The notes beneath the pieces are model-generated. The model had not been told where the DNA came from and did not search any database. It saw only the letters and a list, made by a program, of their open reading frames with translations. The position numbers and the translations under genes were made by a program. Of a stretch of DNA of 64,000 nucleotides, positions 8,625 to 17,516 are shown in pieces. The DNA is taken from positions 5,828,001 through 5,892,000 of the forward strand of contig CAVTWI010000002.1 in assembly GCA_963738345.1 (NCBI GenBank), read 5' to 3'. The number at the start of each line of letters is the position of its first letter. Position 1 is the first letter of the stretch. Origin of the DNA: Bog-159 sp963738345. GTDB taxonomy: Bacteria > Acidobacteriota > Terriglobia > Bryobacterales > Bryobacteraceae.

Positions 8625-11600
8625 TTACCGTTCCGGCGGCAGCCCGTCGAAGCTTACCTCGCCGCATTTCGACCCGGATGCCAGGCATTGCACCATCGCG
8701 TCATGAAACGCGAAGATCGGAGCCGTGGGCGGAAATTGCCGCCGCGACGTCAGCCGCCGCAGCGAATAGTTCAAACCCGTGAAGCGCTTCTCTTCCGGGA
8801 AAACCGCCCGGTCACTCCTGAACACCAACCCGTACGCCAGGTCCGCAGCCGTGGGCACGATAATCGCGCTTACGATGGCGCTGCTGGCATGGTATACCTT
8901 CGCCGCCGGCAAGGGAACGCTCAACAGACTTCCTATCAGCGGAATCTCGATCAATGGCGGCACAATCGGCAGTTTGGCGCGCGGCCGCTGCACCATCGCA
9001 CTGAACGAGGACACGTCAAACAACTTCAGCGATTCCACACGCACCCGCGTCGCCACATTATGCCGGGCTACTCGCGACTGGAAATCGCTCTCCGACCCCG
9101 ACGACGAATAGATCGTCGGCGCCGAATCCTCCTGCGCCCACAGCCGGACATCCAGTTCCGCCGACGAAGCGCCCGGCAAAGTATGCGGGATCACGTCCAG
9201 CGTCAATTGCCGGCCGATGATCGAGTGCGTCTCCGTGGGAGTGATCGCGGCCAGAGCCGTTGCAATCGCCGTCGCTGAGGTCGCGCCCCGGAACAGCCCC
9301 GCTACCGCCGCCAGCGGCGATGGTCCCGATGAACCCGACGACGGAGCCGGAGCCGAACTCCCATCCGGGTTAATCGTGATGGTATTCTGCACCCCGCTCG
9401 ACGGAGCCGCGGCCGTCGAACTGCTGCCCGAACCCGTAATCGATCCCAGCACCGCGTTCAGCGTCTGCGCTTGCGTGGAATCGAACGCGTTCTGCGTGTC
9501 CGTATCCACCAAACTCTCCACCCCGCTGATTCCCCGCACTGTCACCAATCCGTTGGCAATGTACGATTTATTGTGGCGCCATAACTGCCAGATGTGGTTT
9601 TGATTAGGCAGATCGTCCTGTATCTCGTCCATCAAAGCCCGGCTCAGCGCGCCCACATCCTGATTGAAGGCCACCACTAACGGATTGAATCGGGCATTCA
9701 ACTCCTGCGCGCTATGCGGCAGTGCATAGGTCCCGAATTCGCCCGGAAACTGCTGCGACATTTTGTAATTGAATAGAAAATCGGCCACCGCGCTCCGCAG
9801 CAGACCTACATTGCTCGCGCTGTACGGGATCACGGGTGGCACAAAACTGGCCATATCTTTTTCGGCCAGCTCGTTGAGTTGCACCAGTGAAAATGTCGAA
9901 AACGAACTCTCTGGAAGAAAACTAGCCGCCGCCTGCAGGGTAAAGCAACTCAGCGGCAAGGTAGCCGGCAGTCCGCACGCCCTCTGTGCTGCCACCGCCG
10001 CGCGGTCCAAAAGCTCGCAGCTAATGGCCGAAGTCGCATTCCGTGCGCTCTCCCGGTCACGCTCCTGCCATTCCTCGATCGCGCCTCCTCCCTTTGCCCG
10101 CAGGAACTTCTCCCGCTCCGCCGTCAGACATGCGACCGTGTTCGGACCCTCGCTTGCCGCCGTCTCCCCAACCCGGTGAGGAAGCCGGGGCCAGAGTTCA
10201 GGCCGGTCCGGAAAACAGGTTTCCCCATATACTTCGAACTTTCCTTCCATGCAGCCGATCGTCGTAAGCACCGTTCGCGAAATATCCTTCGACGCCATCA
10301 TGGTCAGTATGATATTGGTCAGCGTAGGCCGCAAAGGATGGAACGCATCGCTGTAGCCCAGGCAATACTTGCCCGTCCCGCACAGATTCCAGCTCTTTCG
10401 CTGGGCGTCGGAGATCGCGCAATCCCCAGGTTTCGCATCCGCACTCGAACATCGCGCCGTATCGGCCACGAATCGCTTTGTCAGGTAATCGTGAAAGTCC
10501 TTGTCGAAGAACCCAGGCGTGGCGATCTGCCGGCTCAAATAAGCCCACCCGTAGTCGATGGCGTGCTGCAGCGCATCGTTATTCGCGCTCACCAGGTCCC
10601 TGACCCTTTGTAACCCCGTGGCGATTTCCTTCCCGTTGGGCGAACTCGCCTGCAGGCTCCACATGTTCATCAACACTTCCGGCCGCGGCAGATCCAACAT
10701 GGTAAGAAGTTGCGTCCGCTTCCACACCGCCGGCGGAGACGACGTGTCTGTGAATACCACCGTATCGTCCACCGCCGTCATGCCTTGCCCCAAAGTGCCC
10801 GTCGGCGCCGCACCCGGAGCCGGTGCGGCCGGGGCCGCCGCTGCCGCCGGCGCAGGATTATTAGTGATGGAAATGGTCGTCCCCGGAGCCGCCGTCCCGC
10901 TGGAAGCCGCCGTGGAAGCCGCTGCCGCGCTCGGCGCCGCGGACGTAACCGGCGCGGTAGCTGCGTTTCCACCTAGCGTCGCGGGAATCTCCGCCGCCGG
11001 CGTCGACTGCAGATCGCCTACCACGCCTCCAGCCGCCCGGTAGAACATGCGTTGCAGCACTGGCGGCTCGCCCTCGCCAAACCCGTGCTCCCGCACGAAT
11101 TCCCGGCGTGCATCCAGATCCCCTGCCGGTACCGGCGTTTCGCTGCTCAAGCGCACCAACGTATCAGTCAACGCCTTCGCTGTGATCGGCGCCGAATTCA
11201 ACAGCTTCGCCGCAAGCCCCGCTGTCCCCCGCGGAACCTCGAGAACCTGTACGAACAAAGGCGCAATTCTGGCCGTCGAATTAATGGTGTCTTGCGCGAT
11301 GGAGACCGCCTCGCCCGTGCACTTCGTTTCGCAAGCGATCAAAATGCTGGCCCCGTCTTTCGAAAGACTGAGCTTCGACGTCTTGCCCAAAGCCCCCGTC
11401 AGCGCCGTCACGATCGCGTCGATATTGTTGGCCTGCACCAGCGTTCCACTCGCGCATTTGTTGTCCTTGTCCGGCGCCGTGGGCACGTCGCTCAAATTGC
11501 CGGATTGGCAGAAAAATGGCAGCGCCACTGCGGTAATCTGCAAGTCCGGAGCGGAGCCGCCCAAGTCGCTCTTCACTTGCTTCTTAATGTCATCCGGAGT

Positions 11601-12326
11601 CGGCGGCGTCGCCGCTGCGGCCGCGGCCGTATCCCTTGCCAGACGCTCCTCAAAGACCGCCTGCTCCGCCTCCGATAGCGGTTTGTCGCTTTCTACTCGC
11701 AACCTATCCGCACGCAGTACCTCGGCTCTGAGTTTGGGATTGATCACCGGAACCGCTTTCAATAGCGCCTTGCCGGTCCGTACCGAGTCGATCGGGTAAT
11801 CTTTGAAGTAAGCGTAAACCGGCCGTGCCAGATCGTCGATGGCCTTCGACAGCTTGCCGAACTCGCTCGCTGCGCATTCCTTCGCCCGGCAGAACACGAT
11901 AATCGATCGCTTGTCGTCCGTCGCCGTCAGCACGAATTGATTCGGCGGCGCCAGTCCCGTCCCCGTGGCCGTCGCCGTGGCTGTCCCCGCAGTTGCAGCG
12001 GCCGTCGCCACGGGGGAGCCTCCCGTGGACGGCGTGGCCTGCGGTTGCAGCTTCGTCGCCACATCGTCTGCATTGCCCGGCGGCACCAAAATCGATTTGT
12101 CCGGGCAAGCGTTTTTGTCCGCTTCCCGCGGCTTTAGCCCGCTTCCCTGCAGGCCCTCCGCGATACAAAAGAACGGCAGCGGATAAACTTTTTCCGCCTT
12201 CACCGGATCCGCTTCCTTAACGTGGCCCGCCGGATCCTCCGCCGACGCCGGCAAGAAGGCCAATAGCGCCAGTGCGCCCATACGGAGACCCAACCACTTC
12301 CTTCCTGACACCTTAGAATGCCTCAT
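8625..12326 (-). CDS. Large secreted protein with a duplicated cysteine-containing domain, function unknown
   Basis: Start is the ATG at 12326 (MRHSKVSGRKWLGLRMGALA, signal peptide) behind GCGAGGA; the longer frame would overlap the upstream gene. The 1233-aa product has: signal to about 29; unit A, about 47-171 (PLPFFC and VFCRAKEC); unit B, about 267-361 (ALPFFC and IACETKC); an Ala/Pro/Thr linker at about 440-550; a helical, cysteine-rich middle; a Ser/Gly/Ala linker at about 985-1035; and a C-terminal domain. Units A and B look like repeats of a beta-alpha-beta fold ending in a helix that marks a domain edge, which loosely recalls secretin N-domains, but this is inference. Not recognised as a known family. 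It is 14 bases downstream of the 187-aa gene, probably one operon. Confidence 0.7.
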   Translation of the reverse strand: MRHSKVSGRKWLGLRMGALALLAFLPASAEDPAGHVKEADPVKAEKVYPLPFFCIAEGLQGSGLKPREADKNACPDKSILVPPGNADDVATKLQPQATPSTGGSPVATAAATAGTATATATGTGLAPPNQFVLTATDDKRSIIVFCRAKECAASEFGKLSKAIDDLARPVYAYFKDYPIDSVRTGKALLKAVPVINPKLRAEVLRADRLRVESDKPLSEAEQAVFEERLARDTAAAAAATPPTPDDIKKQVKSDLGGSAPDLQITAVALPFFCQSGNLSDVPTAPDKDNKCASGTLVQANNIDAIVTALTGALGKTSKLSLSKDGASILIACETKCTGEAVSIAQDTINSTARIAPLFVQVLEVPRGTAGLAAKLLNSAPITAKALTDTLVRLSSETPVPAGDLDARREFVREHGFGEGEPPVLQRMFYRAAGGVVGDLQSTPAAEIPATLGGNAATAPVTSAAPSAAAASTAASSGTAAPGTTISITNNPAPAAAAAPAAPAPGAAPTGTLGQGMTAVDDTVVFTDTSSPPAVWKRTQLLTMLDLPRPEVLMNMWSLQASSPNGKEIATGLQRVRDLVSANNDALQHAIDYGWAYLSRQIATPGFFDKDFHDYLTKRFVADTARCSSADAKPGDCAISDAQRKSWNLCGTGKYCLGYSDAFHPLRPTLTNIILTMMASKDISRTVLTTIGCMEGKFEVYGETCFPDRPELWPRLPHRVGETAASEGPNTVACLTAEREKFLRAKGGGAIEEWQERDRESARNATSAISCELLDRAAVAAQRACGLPATLPLSCFTLQAAASFLPESSFSTFSLVQLNELAEKDMASFVPPVIPYSASNVGLLRSAVADFLFNYKMSQQFPGEFGTYALPHSAQELNARFNPLVVAFNQDVGALSRALMDEIQDDLPNQNHIWQLWRHNKSYIANGLVTVRGISGVESLVDTDTQNAFDSTQAQTLNAVLGSITGSGSSSTAAAPSSGVQNTITINPDGSSAPAPSSGSSGPSPLAAVAGLFRGATSATAIATALAAITPTETHSIIGRQLTLDVIPHTLPGASSAELDVRLWAQEDSAPTIYSSSGSESDFQSRVARHNVATRVRVESLKLFDVSSFSAMVQRPRAKLPIVPPLIEIPLIGSLLSVPLPAAKVYHASSAIVSAIIVPTAADLAYGLVFRSDRAVFPEEKRFTGLNYSLRRLTSRRQFPPTAPIFAFHDAMVQCLASGSKCGEVSFDGLPPER

Positions 12327-12340
12327 GGAATCCTCGCCCT

Positions 12341-12904
12341 CTACTGTCCAATACTGTGTTTGACCGCGGCAAACAGGTTCGTTGCATCGCCAAAACAATA
12401 GCGATAGACATCCGCCTCCGCATTCCGCCCGTTCACCGCCCCGCCCCCCGGCAGTGTTGCCACGCTGAGCAGCAGATCGGAAAGCCCTGTGTATGGATTC
12501 TTGCCGGAATGCTCGGCGGCCGCCGCTAAGGCATCGGGATCCCTTAAGAATTGACGGCCCAGAGTGGCCGGGAGATGGACCCGGCAATCGATCTGCGGCG
12601 CTCCCGCCCGCGCCGCCAGTTTCCAGAAACCATCGTTCGGCAGCGTCTTTCCAAGCTTGTAGTGCAGGCGGACCGGCGACCCGGCCGGAATCGGAGCCAG
12701 CAGCGTGTCCAATGCCTCTTTATCGTTCCCATCGCCGTGCAGAGCCAGCGCGTTCACACAAGCCATGTATGTGCTGTCGCTATTGCACTCGGCCCGCAGT
12801 TCGTCCCGCAGTGTTGGCGTCAGAAGATCCTCTTGCGCCAGAACCGTGCCGGCGAACCCCGTCAGGGCCACCACCGGTAACAAGACCAATCTGGAGAGTT
12901 TCAT
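12341..12904 (-). CDS. Small secreted protein of unknown function
   Basis: The ATG at 12904 starts MKLSRLVLLPVVALTGFAG, a clear signal peptide cleaved near VLAQ; GAGGGA lies upstream. The 187-aa mature part has cysteine pairs (ECNSDSTYMAC, about residues 40-50) and single cysteines near CRVHLP and YRYCFG. The segment with ALALHGDGNDKEALDTLLA looks like a short helical repeat. It sits between the 117-aa gene and the 1233-aa gene on the same strand with small gaps, so the three are likely co-expressed and act in the periplasm or outside. No family recognised. Confidence 0.65.
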   Translation of the reverse strand: MKLSRLVLLPVVALTGFAGTVLAQEDLLTPTLRDELRAECNSDSTYMACVNALALHGDGNDKEALDTLLAPIPAGSPVRLHYKLGKTLPNDGFWKLAARAGAPQIDCRVHLPATLGRQFLRDPDALAAAAEHSGKNPYTGLSDLLLSVATLPGGGAVNGRNAEADVYRYCFGDATNLFAAVKHSIGQ

Positions 12905-12973
12905 TGCATCGTCCCTCACCTTATAGAAGGCGAAAAAGCCGGGCGAAAAGGGACGTAGCAATTCTTGGTCTTA

Positions 12974-13327
12974 TCAGTGTCCATCCGCCTGGATCGGCGG
13001 CGGCAAATAATTCTTGGCCTGTGATTTAACCTGCGCCGCGCTCATCCGTACATCCGCGGCCATCGAAATCCAAAGCCGCCCACCCGTACCGCTCTCGAAC
13101 CGCGCGCTACGCGGACTCACGGCCCCGGCCACCACCGCCGGTACCATCGACTTCAAATCCAGCCCCTTGCGGATCGACCCCTCCACACCGCTCGCGATCT
13201 TAGCCCTCAAACTATCCCCCAGCGCTCCAGTCCGCAAGAGTTCGCCCAGCGACCCATCCGCATCGATGTTCTGAACCTCCGCCGCCACCGCCACCCCGTC
13301 CGCCATTGCGGATGCTGTCAGCTTCAT
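12974..13327 (-). CDS. 117-aa protein of unknown function whose C-terminus is encoded by a dispersed repeat
   Basis: Starts at an ATG behind AGGAG (three bases away). The product is Ala- and Val-rich, with VPAVVAGAVSPRSARFE and GGRLWISMAADVRMSAAQ; it has no signal peptide, although its two neighbours downstream do, so it may be the tail of a formerly longer exported protein. The last residues (AKNYLPPPIQADGH) come from a sequence that is repeated without a gene at 13530-13590. It is the first gene of the three-gene minus-strand group. No family recognised; the start could be truncated. Confidence 0.5.
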   Translation of the reverse strand: MKLTASAMADGVAVAAEVQNIDADGSLGELLRTGALGDSLRAKIASGVEGSIRKGLDLKSMVPAVVAGAVSPRSARFESGTGGRLWISMAADVRMSAAQVKSQAKNYLPPPIQADGH

Positions 13328-13501
13328 ATTCTCCTGCAGTCCGGCTAAGTCCGCGGCCAGTTCCAGCCCCTACGGCGCGGAATTTTCAATATCAAATCTT
13401 CGCTTCGCGCTTGCGCAGCGATCATCAGCGCCGCACCCAACAACTGATAGGTCCGCATAAAGTGCAGTGGACGCGGTGCCCGCCGCACGCGTTACCCGTG
13501 G
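13328..13501. other. Non-coding stretch between the 117-aa gene and the repeat cluster
   Basis: No frame with codon use like the neighbours is seen on either strand. With the repeat that follows, the gap between genes is 274 bases. It may be degraded remains of a longer upstream part of the 117-aa gene. Confidence 0.4.
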
Positions 13502-13624
13502 CCCGCTCAGTCCTTAGGCTCCTCGCCCGTTGTTTTTGCCTTATCGGCGTGAATCCGCGTTAATCGGCGGCAAATAATTCTTGGTTCGTGATGTAACCCG
13601 CTCAATCGTTAACCTCCTCGCCCG
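13502..13624. repeat. Direct repeat pair around an intergenic repeat element
   Basis: Two 28-bp copies at 13502-13529 and 13597-13624 agree at 24 positions (both begin CCCGCTCA and end CTCCTCGCCCG); the second encodes the end of the VOC gene. Between them lies a block with a 10-base period (TTATCGGCGT, GAATCCGCGT, TAATCGGCGG) and CGGCGGCAAATAATTCTTGG. That 20-mer is repeated exactly at 12998-13017, inside the 117-aa gene. Part of the block recurs at 8584-8604. Confidence 0.7.
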
Positions 13625-14084
13625 AACTAAACGCCGCCATGCGCTTCTTCATTTCCTCGTTCGAAACATCCTCGATATGCGTGGCGAAATGCCAAATGTG
13701 CCCGAACGGATCCTCAAACTGCCCCGACCGGTCTCCATAAAACTGATCGGCTACCGGCCGCCGTACTTTCGCACCCGCACTCTCCGCCCGCTGCGCCAGT
13801 CCATCGATATCTTCCACGTATATATGAATATTCACCGGCGACCCACCTAACGTCCGCGGACTTACAAAACCTATCTCCGGATGTTCGTCCGCCAGCATGA
13901 TGTTTGCCTTGCCGATCTTCAGTTCGGCGTGCCCAATCCTGCCGTCTGGTCTTGCCAGCCGCATCACCTCGGTCGCCCCAAACGCCTTCTTGTAAAACTC
14001 GATCGCGTCCGCCGCCCCCTGGATGCTCAAATACGGAATCGCGCCCTCTGAACCCTCTGGTATTGCTTGAACTTTGTTTGCCAT
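13602..14084 (-). CDS. VOC-superfamily (PhnB/glyoxalase-like) protein
   Basis: The 160-aa product has the vicinal-oxygen-chelate pattern of PhnB-like proteins: AIPYLSIQGAADAIEFYKKA, then MLADEHPEIG, NIHIYVEDIDG and DQFYGDRSGQFEDPFGHIW. Such proteins fold as two beta-alpha-beta-beta-beta units around a metal site and include glyoxalases, dioxygenases and antibiotic-binding proteins; the substrate cannot be told from sequence. It is 51 bases downstream of an AraC-type regulator on the same strand, which may control it. Its last bases lie in the second copy of a direct repeat. Confidence 0.82.
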   Translation of the reverse strand: MANKVQAIPEGSEGAIPYLSIQGAADAIEFYKKAFGATEVMRLARPDGRIGHAELKIGKANIMLADEHPEIGFVSPRTLGGSPVNIHIYVEDIDGLAQRAESAGAKVRRPVADQFYGDRSGQFEDPFGHIWHFATHIEDVSNEEMKKRMAAFSSGEEVND

Positions 14085-14135
14085 GCTTACATTCTGCCCC
14101 GCCGCCCCCCCGCCGCGTATTGTAAAAAATTGAAG

Positions 14136-14966
14136 TCACTCGCCGAGCGGTACGTGGTTCATATGCTCTGTCCGCTGCCTTGCGTACGTGGTCGGATTGA
14201 TCCCCGAGAAAGCCCGGAAATCGTGGATGAAGTGCGCCTGGTCGAAATACCCGCAATCCGCCGCCAACGCCGCCCATTCCACCGGACGCCCCGCCCCTGC
14301 CATCCGTAGCGCCCGCTGGAACCGCCTCACCCGGCAAAACACCTTCGGCGTCAGCCCCACCTCGCCGCCAAACACCTCAATGAAGCGCCTGGCGCTCAAG
14401 CCGGTTCGCTCCGTCACCTCCGCCACCGTCCGCGCATGCGGCGCGCCGCGAAATTGGCTCAGCGCGAAGACCACCGCCGGATGCCGCACCAACCGCCGCC
14501 CCGCGCGCGCCAGCAGGATCTCTTCCATCACTCGAAACTTGGCGCCCGGCGTGGGCGACTCCAGCAGCCGCTCGCGCAGTTCCCCGGCCAGCCTGCCCCA
14601 TACGTCCTCCAGCGAGACCAGCCGGTTGTGCAGTTCGCCCGCCGGCAGGCCCAGAAACGGAAATGCTCCGCCCGGCTTGAAGTGTACCCCCGCCACCGTA
14701 TGCTGCCCCGCTGTGTCGATCACGAAGAACTGCGAATGCGCCCCCATAACCGCCGCACCCCGTAGTGTCTCGAACCTATCGCTGCCGTCCGTATCGTAAA
14801 CCCGCGTGCAATCTTCTTTCAGATTGACCACCAGTTCCATCGATCCGTCCGGCAACAAGCGCTCCTTCTGGTGCGGCTGCTGATATCCTTCGTATAGCCA
14901 CAACAGTGCCACGAAGTCCGACAGCGGCGCTGCGGGAATGTGGTGGTGTGCCCCCATTCCAACCAT
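14136..14966 (-). CDS. AraC-family transcriptional regulator with DUF6597-like sensor domain
   Basis: Start is uncertain: ATGs at 14966 (MVGMGAHHHIPAAPL) and 14957 precede the conserved part, while the frame is open to 15065. The N-terminal half (LSDFVALLWLYEG, then LLPDGSMELVVNL and GVHFKPGGAFPFLG) is the sensor domain of this AraC subfamily; the C-terminal half has two helix-turn-helix units (VAEVTERTGLSARRFIEVF and WAALAADCGYFDQAHFIHDF, followed by the FRAFSGINPTTY signature). It would bind DNA as an activator, with an unknown ligand. It is followed by the VOC gene and is divergent from the PIN-TRAM gene. Confidence 0.82.
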   Translation of the reverse strand: MVGMGAHHHIPAAPLSDFVALLWLYEGYQQPHQKERLLPDGSMELVVNLKEDCTRVYDTDGSDRFETLRGAAVMGAHSQFFVIDTAGQHTVAGVHFKPGGAFPFLGLPAGELHNRLVSLEDVWGRLAGELRERLLESPTPGAKFRVMEEILLARAGRRLVRHPAVVFALSQFRGAPHARTVAEVTERTGLSARRFIEVFGGEVGLTPKVFCRVRRFQRALRMAGAGRPVEWAALAADCGYFDQAHFIHDFRAFSGINPTTYARQRTEHMNHVPLGE

Positions 14967-15066
14967 CAAACCACAGCCGCCGTACCCGCGAATTCTGCCT
15001 CGCCGCGCTTCCCTCGCAGCTTCTCCCCACTCACCCAATTTCGGTACCGAATCCCGCGCTTTCAAT

Positions 15067-15074
15067 GCTATACT
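15067..15074 (+). promoter_or_regulatory. Extended -10 candidate upstream of the PIN-TRAM gene
   Basis: GCTATACT with a T two bases before the core (TGCTATACT from 15066) fits an extended -10 element, about 95 bases before the ATG at 15170. No convincing -35 is present, as is allowed for extended -10 promoters. Sequence match only. Confidence 0.35.
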
Positions 15075-15169
15075 CTTGGCGCGACCTTGTAGCTCGCAAA
15101 ATCAGGGTCGAGAGGACGGCTTTCCTTACCTGCGCTTCTCTCGAAATTCACCCGGAAAGGGGTGTTCTC

Positions 15170-16261
15170 ATGTTCGATTTAACGATCGTCCGTATCATAT
15201 TCGTGCTCGTCTTAACCGCTGCCGGCTATCTGCTGCACCCGTTTCAAGAAAATCCATCTCCCTGGACCGCTCTCGTTGGACTCGTCCTCGGCGTCTGCAT
15301 TATCTTCTTTGAACTCCGCCTCGAAAAAGTAAGCTTGAAGCGTCTCATCGGCGCCGCATTCGGATCGGTTCTCGGCATTATCGGTGCGTTTTTTATGTCG
15401 CTCGTCCTCCATTGGGCCCGGCCCGAAAGCGGCGACACATCCCACATCGTTCCTTTTGTCCAGGTCTGCCTCCTCCTTTGGATGACCTACGTCGGCCTCA
15501 TCGTGGGTGCCCGCAAAGGCGACATGCTCAACCTGTCCGCCTTGGGCGGCGTCTTCGGTAACGAAAAAATATCCAAAAAATCGTTCAAAATCCTCGATAC
15601 CAGCGTCATCATCGACGGCCGCATCGCCGACATCGCCGAAACCGGATTCCTCGATGGAGTCCTCGTTATCCCCCAATTCGTCCTCCGCGAACTCCAACTC
15701 GTGGCCGACTCCGCCGATTCCATGAAACGCAATCGCGGACGCCGCGGCCTCGATATCCTCCAGCGCATTCAAAAAATGGCGCACCTCAACATCCAGATCG
15801 TCGAGGACGATTTCCCCCAAGTCCGCGAAGTCGACATGAAGCTCATCGAACTCGCCAAAGTCTACGATTCCAAAATCGTCACCAACGATTTCAACCTCAA
15901 TAAGGTGGCTCAACTCCACGGCGTCCAGGTTCTCAACATCAACGAACTCGCCAACGCCCTCAAGCCCATCGTGCTGCCCGGCGAAACCATGCGTGTCTTC
16001 ATCCTGAAGGAAGGCAAGGAATATAACCAGGGAGTCGCTTACCTCGACGACGGCACCATGGTTGTGGTCGACAACGCCCGCAAGATGATTTCGAAGACCA
16101 TCGACATCTCCGTCACCAGCGTCCTGCAAACCACCGCCGGCAAAATGATCTTCGGAAAATTCGACGAGCGCATGCACGCCGTGGCCGGCGCCGACAAGCA
16201 TGACCGGCTCCCCCGTAAGATCGAGCCCCTTGCGTCCGAGAAAACCACGGTAGAATCGTAG
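15170..16261 (+). CDS. YacL-like membrane protein with PIN and TRAM domains
   Basis: The ATG at 15170 (MFDLTIVRIIFVLVLTAAG) follows GGAAAGGGG. The 363-aa product has about four membrane segments in the first 110 residues, a PIN nuclease domain starting KILDTSVIIDGRIADI (first acidic residue at the Asp of LDTS) and ending KIVTNDFNLNKVA, and a C-terminal TRAM RNA-binding domain (GETMRVFILKEGKEYNQGVAYLDDG-like beta barrel). This matches the YacL family, found beside ispD/ispF in many genomes as here. It presumably cleaves or binds RNA at the membrane; its physiological target is not known. It is 41 bases upstream of ispD. Confidence 0.88.
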   Translation: MFDLTIVRIIFVLVLTAAGYLLHPFQENPSPWTALVGLVLGVCIIFFELRLEKVSLKRLIGAAFGSVLGIIGAFFMSLVLHWARPESGDTSHIVPFVQVCLLLWMTYVGLIVGARKGDMLNLSALGGVFGNEKISKKSFKILDTSVIIDGRIADIAETGFLDGVLVIPQFVLRELQLVADSADSMKRNRGRRGLDILQRIQKMAHLNIQIVEDDFPQVREVDMKLIELAKVYDSKIVTNDFNLNKVAQLHGVQVLNINELANALKPIVLPGETMRVFILKEGKEYNQGVAYLDDGTMVVVDNARKMISKTIDISVTSVLQTTAGKMIFGKFDERMHAVAGADKHDRLPRKIEPLASEKTTVES

Positions 16262-16265
16262 ATTC

Positions 16266-16292
16266 CCGGTAACGGGGCGTTAGCCCCACCGG
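16266..16292. other. Strong stem-loop between the PIN-TRAM gene and ispD
   Basis: CCGGT and ACCGG form an outer stem and GGGGC/GCCCC an inner stem with loop GTTA; a 3-base bulge lies on one side. No T-run follows. It could be a weak terminator, an mRNA-processing site or a REP-like element. Confidence 0.5.
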
Positions 16293-16302
16293 CCAAGCCA
16301 AT

Positions 16303-17037
16303 ATGAAAGTAGCTGTGATTCTACCCGCCGCCGGGTTGGGCACCCGCATGGGGCGAGCCTCCGCCGAGAAGGCAGGCACCAGCCGGAAGCAGTTCATGCT
16401 GCTCGACGGCGCTCCCATCCTGCTCCACTCCGTCCGCAAATTCGCCGCCTCTGCCCGCGTCGATGAAATCGTCGTAGCCGTCCGCCGCGAAGATCTGGAT
16501 TGGGTTTCCGAGTTGCTCCAACGCGAGGTCCGCGGCAAGAAAGTCCGCGCCGTCGAAGGCGGTAACTCCCGCCAGCAGTCCGTTGAGAATGCTCTGGCCA
16601 CCCTCGATCCCGATACCACCCTCGTCGCCGTCCACGATGCCGTGCGCCCCTTCATCGACCTTGAAACCATTGAGAAGGTCATCGACGAAGCCGCTGAAAC
16701 CGGCGCCGCTATCGTCGGCATCGTCCCCGTCGACACCGTGAAACAGGTGGCTCGCGCCCAAACCAACAAAGCCCACATCCGCGCCACCCTGCCCCGCGAA
16801 AAACTGGTCCTGGCACAGACCCCTCAGGTCTTCCGCTACGATCTCTTAGTCCGCGCCTTCGCCGCCGCTCAAACCGACGGGTTCACTGGTACAGACGAAT
16901 CCAGCCTCGTCGAACGTCTGGAAGTGGAAGTGAGCGTGGTACTCGGCAGCGACCGCAATATCAAGATCACCAAGCCTACCGATATGGACCTGGCCCGCCT
17001 TTTCCTCGAAGAGGAAACCGCGCCCAGGGAACTGTGA
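16303..17037 (+). CDS. ispD: 2-C-methyl-D-erythritol 4-phosphate cytidylyltransferase
   Basis: The 244-aa enzyme joins CTP and methylerythritol phosphate to form CDP-ME in the MEP isoprenoid pathway. Visible family motifs: the CTP-binding loop LPAAGLGTRMG at the N-terminus, KQFMLLDGAPIL, AVHDAVRPF, LAQTPQVF, TDESSLVE and ITKPTDMDLA near the C-terminus. Length is normal. Its stop overlaps the ispF start by four bases, so the two are translationally coupled, as in many bacteria where they are even fused. Confidence 0.96.
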   Translation: MKVAVILPAAGLGTRMGRASAEKAGTSRKQFMLLDGAPILLHSVRKFAASARVDEIVVAVRREDLDWVSELLQREVRGKKVRAVEGGNSRQQSVENALATLDPDTTLVAVHDAVRPFIDLETIEKVIDEAAETGAAIVGIVPVDTVKQVARAQTNKAHIRATLPREKLVLAQTPQVFRYDLLVRAFAAAQTDGFTGTDESSLVERLEVEVSVVLGSDRNIKITKPTDMDLARLFLEEETAPREL

Positions 17038-17516
17038 GCGAATACCGCACCGGCCTCGGTTGGGATGTCCACCGCCTCACCCGCGGACGCCCCCTCATCC
17101 TCGGCGGCGTCACCATCCCTTCAGAGATCGGTCTAGAAGGCCACTCCGATGCCGATATCCTCTGCCACGCCCTTACCGATGCCATCCTCGGCGCCGCCGC
17201 CCTGGGCGATATCGGAATGCATTTCCCCGATAGCGATCCTCGTTGGAAAGGTGTCTCCAGCCTGGTGTTCCTGGCTCACGCCCGCGATCTCATCCGCGCC
17301 GGCGGCTACCGCATCGTCAACGTGGATTCCACCATCATCCTCGAACGGCCCAAGCTCAAGGACTACCGCGACGCCATCCGTCGTCAGTTGGCCAACACCC
17401 TGGAACTCAAGATCGAGTGCGTCTCGGTGAAATTCAAGACCGCTGAACAAGTCGGCCCCGTCGGTGAAGGCCAGTCCGCCGAAGCCCAAGCCATCGTCAC
17501 TCTACGTGGCGATTGA
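17034..17516 (+). CDS. ispF: 2-C-methyl-D-erythritol 2,4-cyclodiphosphate synthase
   Basis: The 160-aa enzyme cyclises CDP-ME 2-phosphate with loss of CMP, two steps after IspD. It starts with a GTG in the GTGA overlap with ispD. Zinc ligands are visible in GWDVHRL and GHSDADILCHALTDA; the FKTAEQVGPVGEGQSAEAQA C-terminal signature is complete. Length is typical. The last 20 bases overlap the convergent sigma-factor gene. Confidence 0.96.
   Translation: MSEYRTGLGWDVHRLTRGRPLILGGVTIPSEIGLEGHSDADILCHALTDAILGAAALGDIGMHFPDSDPRWKGVSSLVFLAHARDLIRAGGYRIVNVDSTIILERPKLKDYRDAIRRQLANTLELKIECVSVKFKTAEQVGPVGEGQSAEAQAIVTLRGD

Noticed and set aside
12327..12587. Longer N-terminus of the 1233-aa protein
   Set aside because: It would overlap the 187-aa gene antiparallel in frame usage on the same strand and would hide the signal peptide.
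15212..16201. 329-codon antisense frame in the PIN-TRAM gene
   Set aside because: Same reason: acidic complement frame, opposite gene has complete domain structure.
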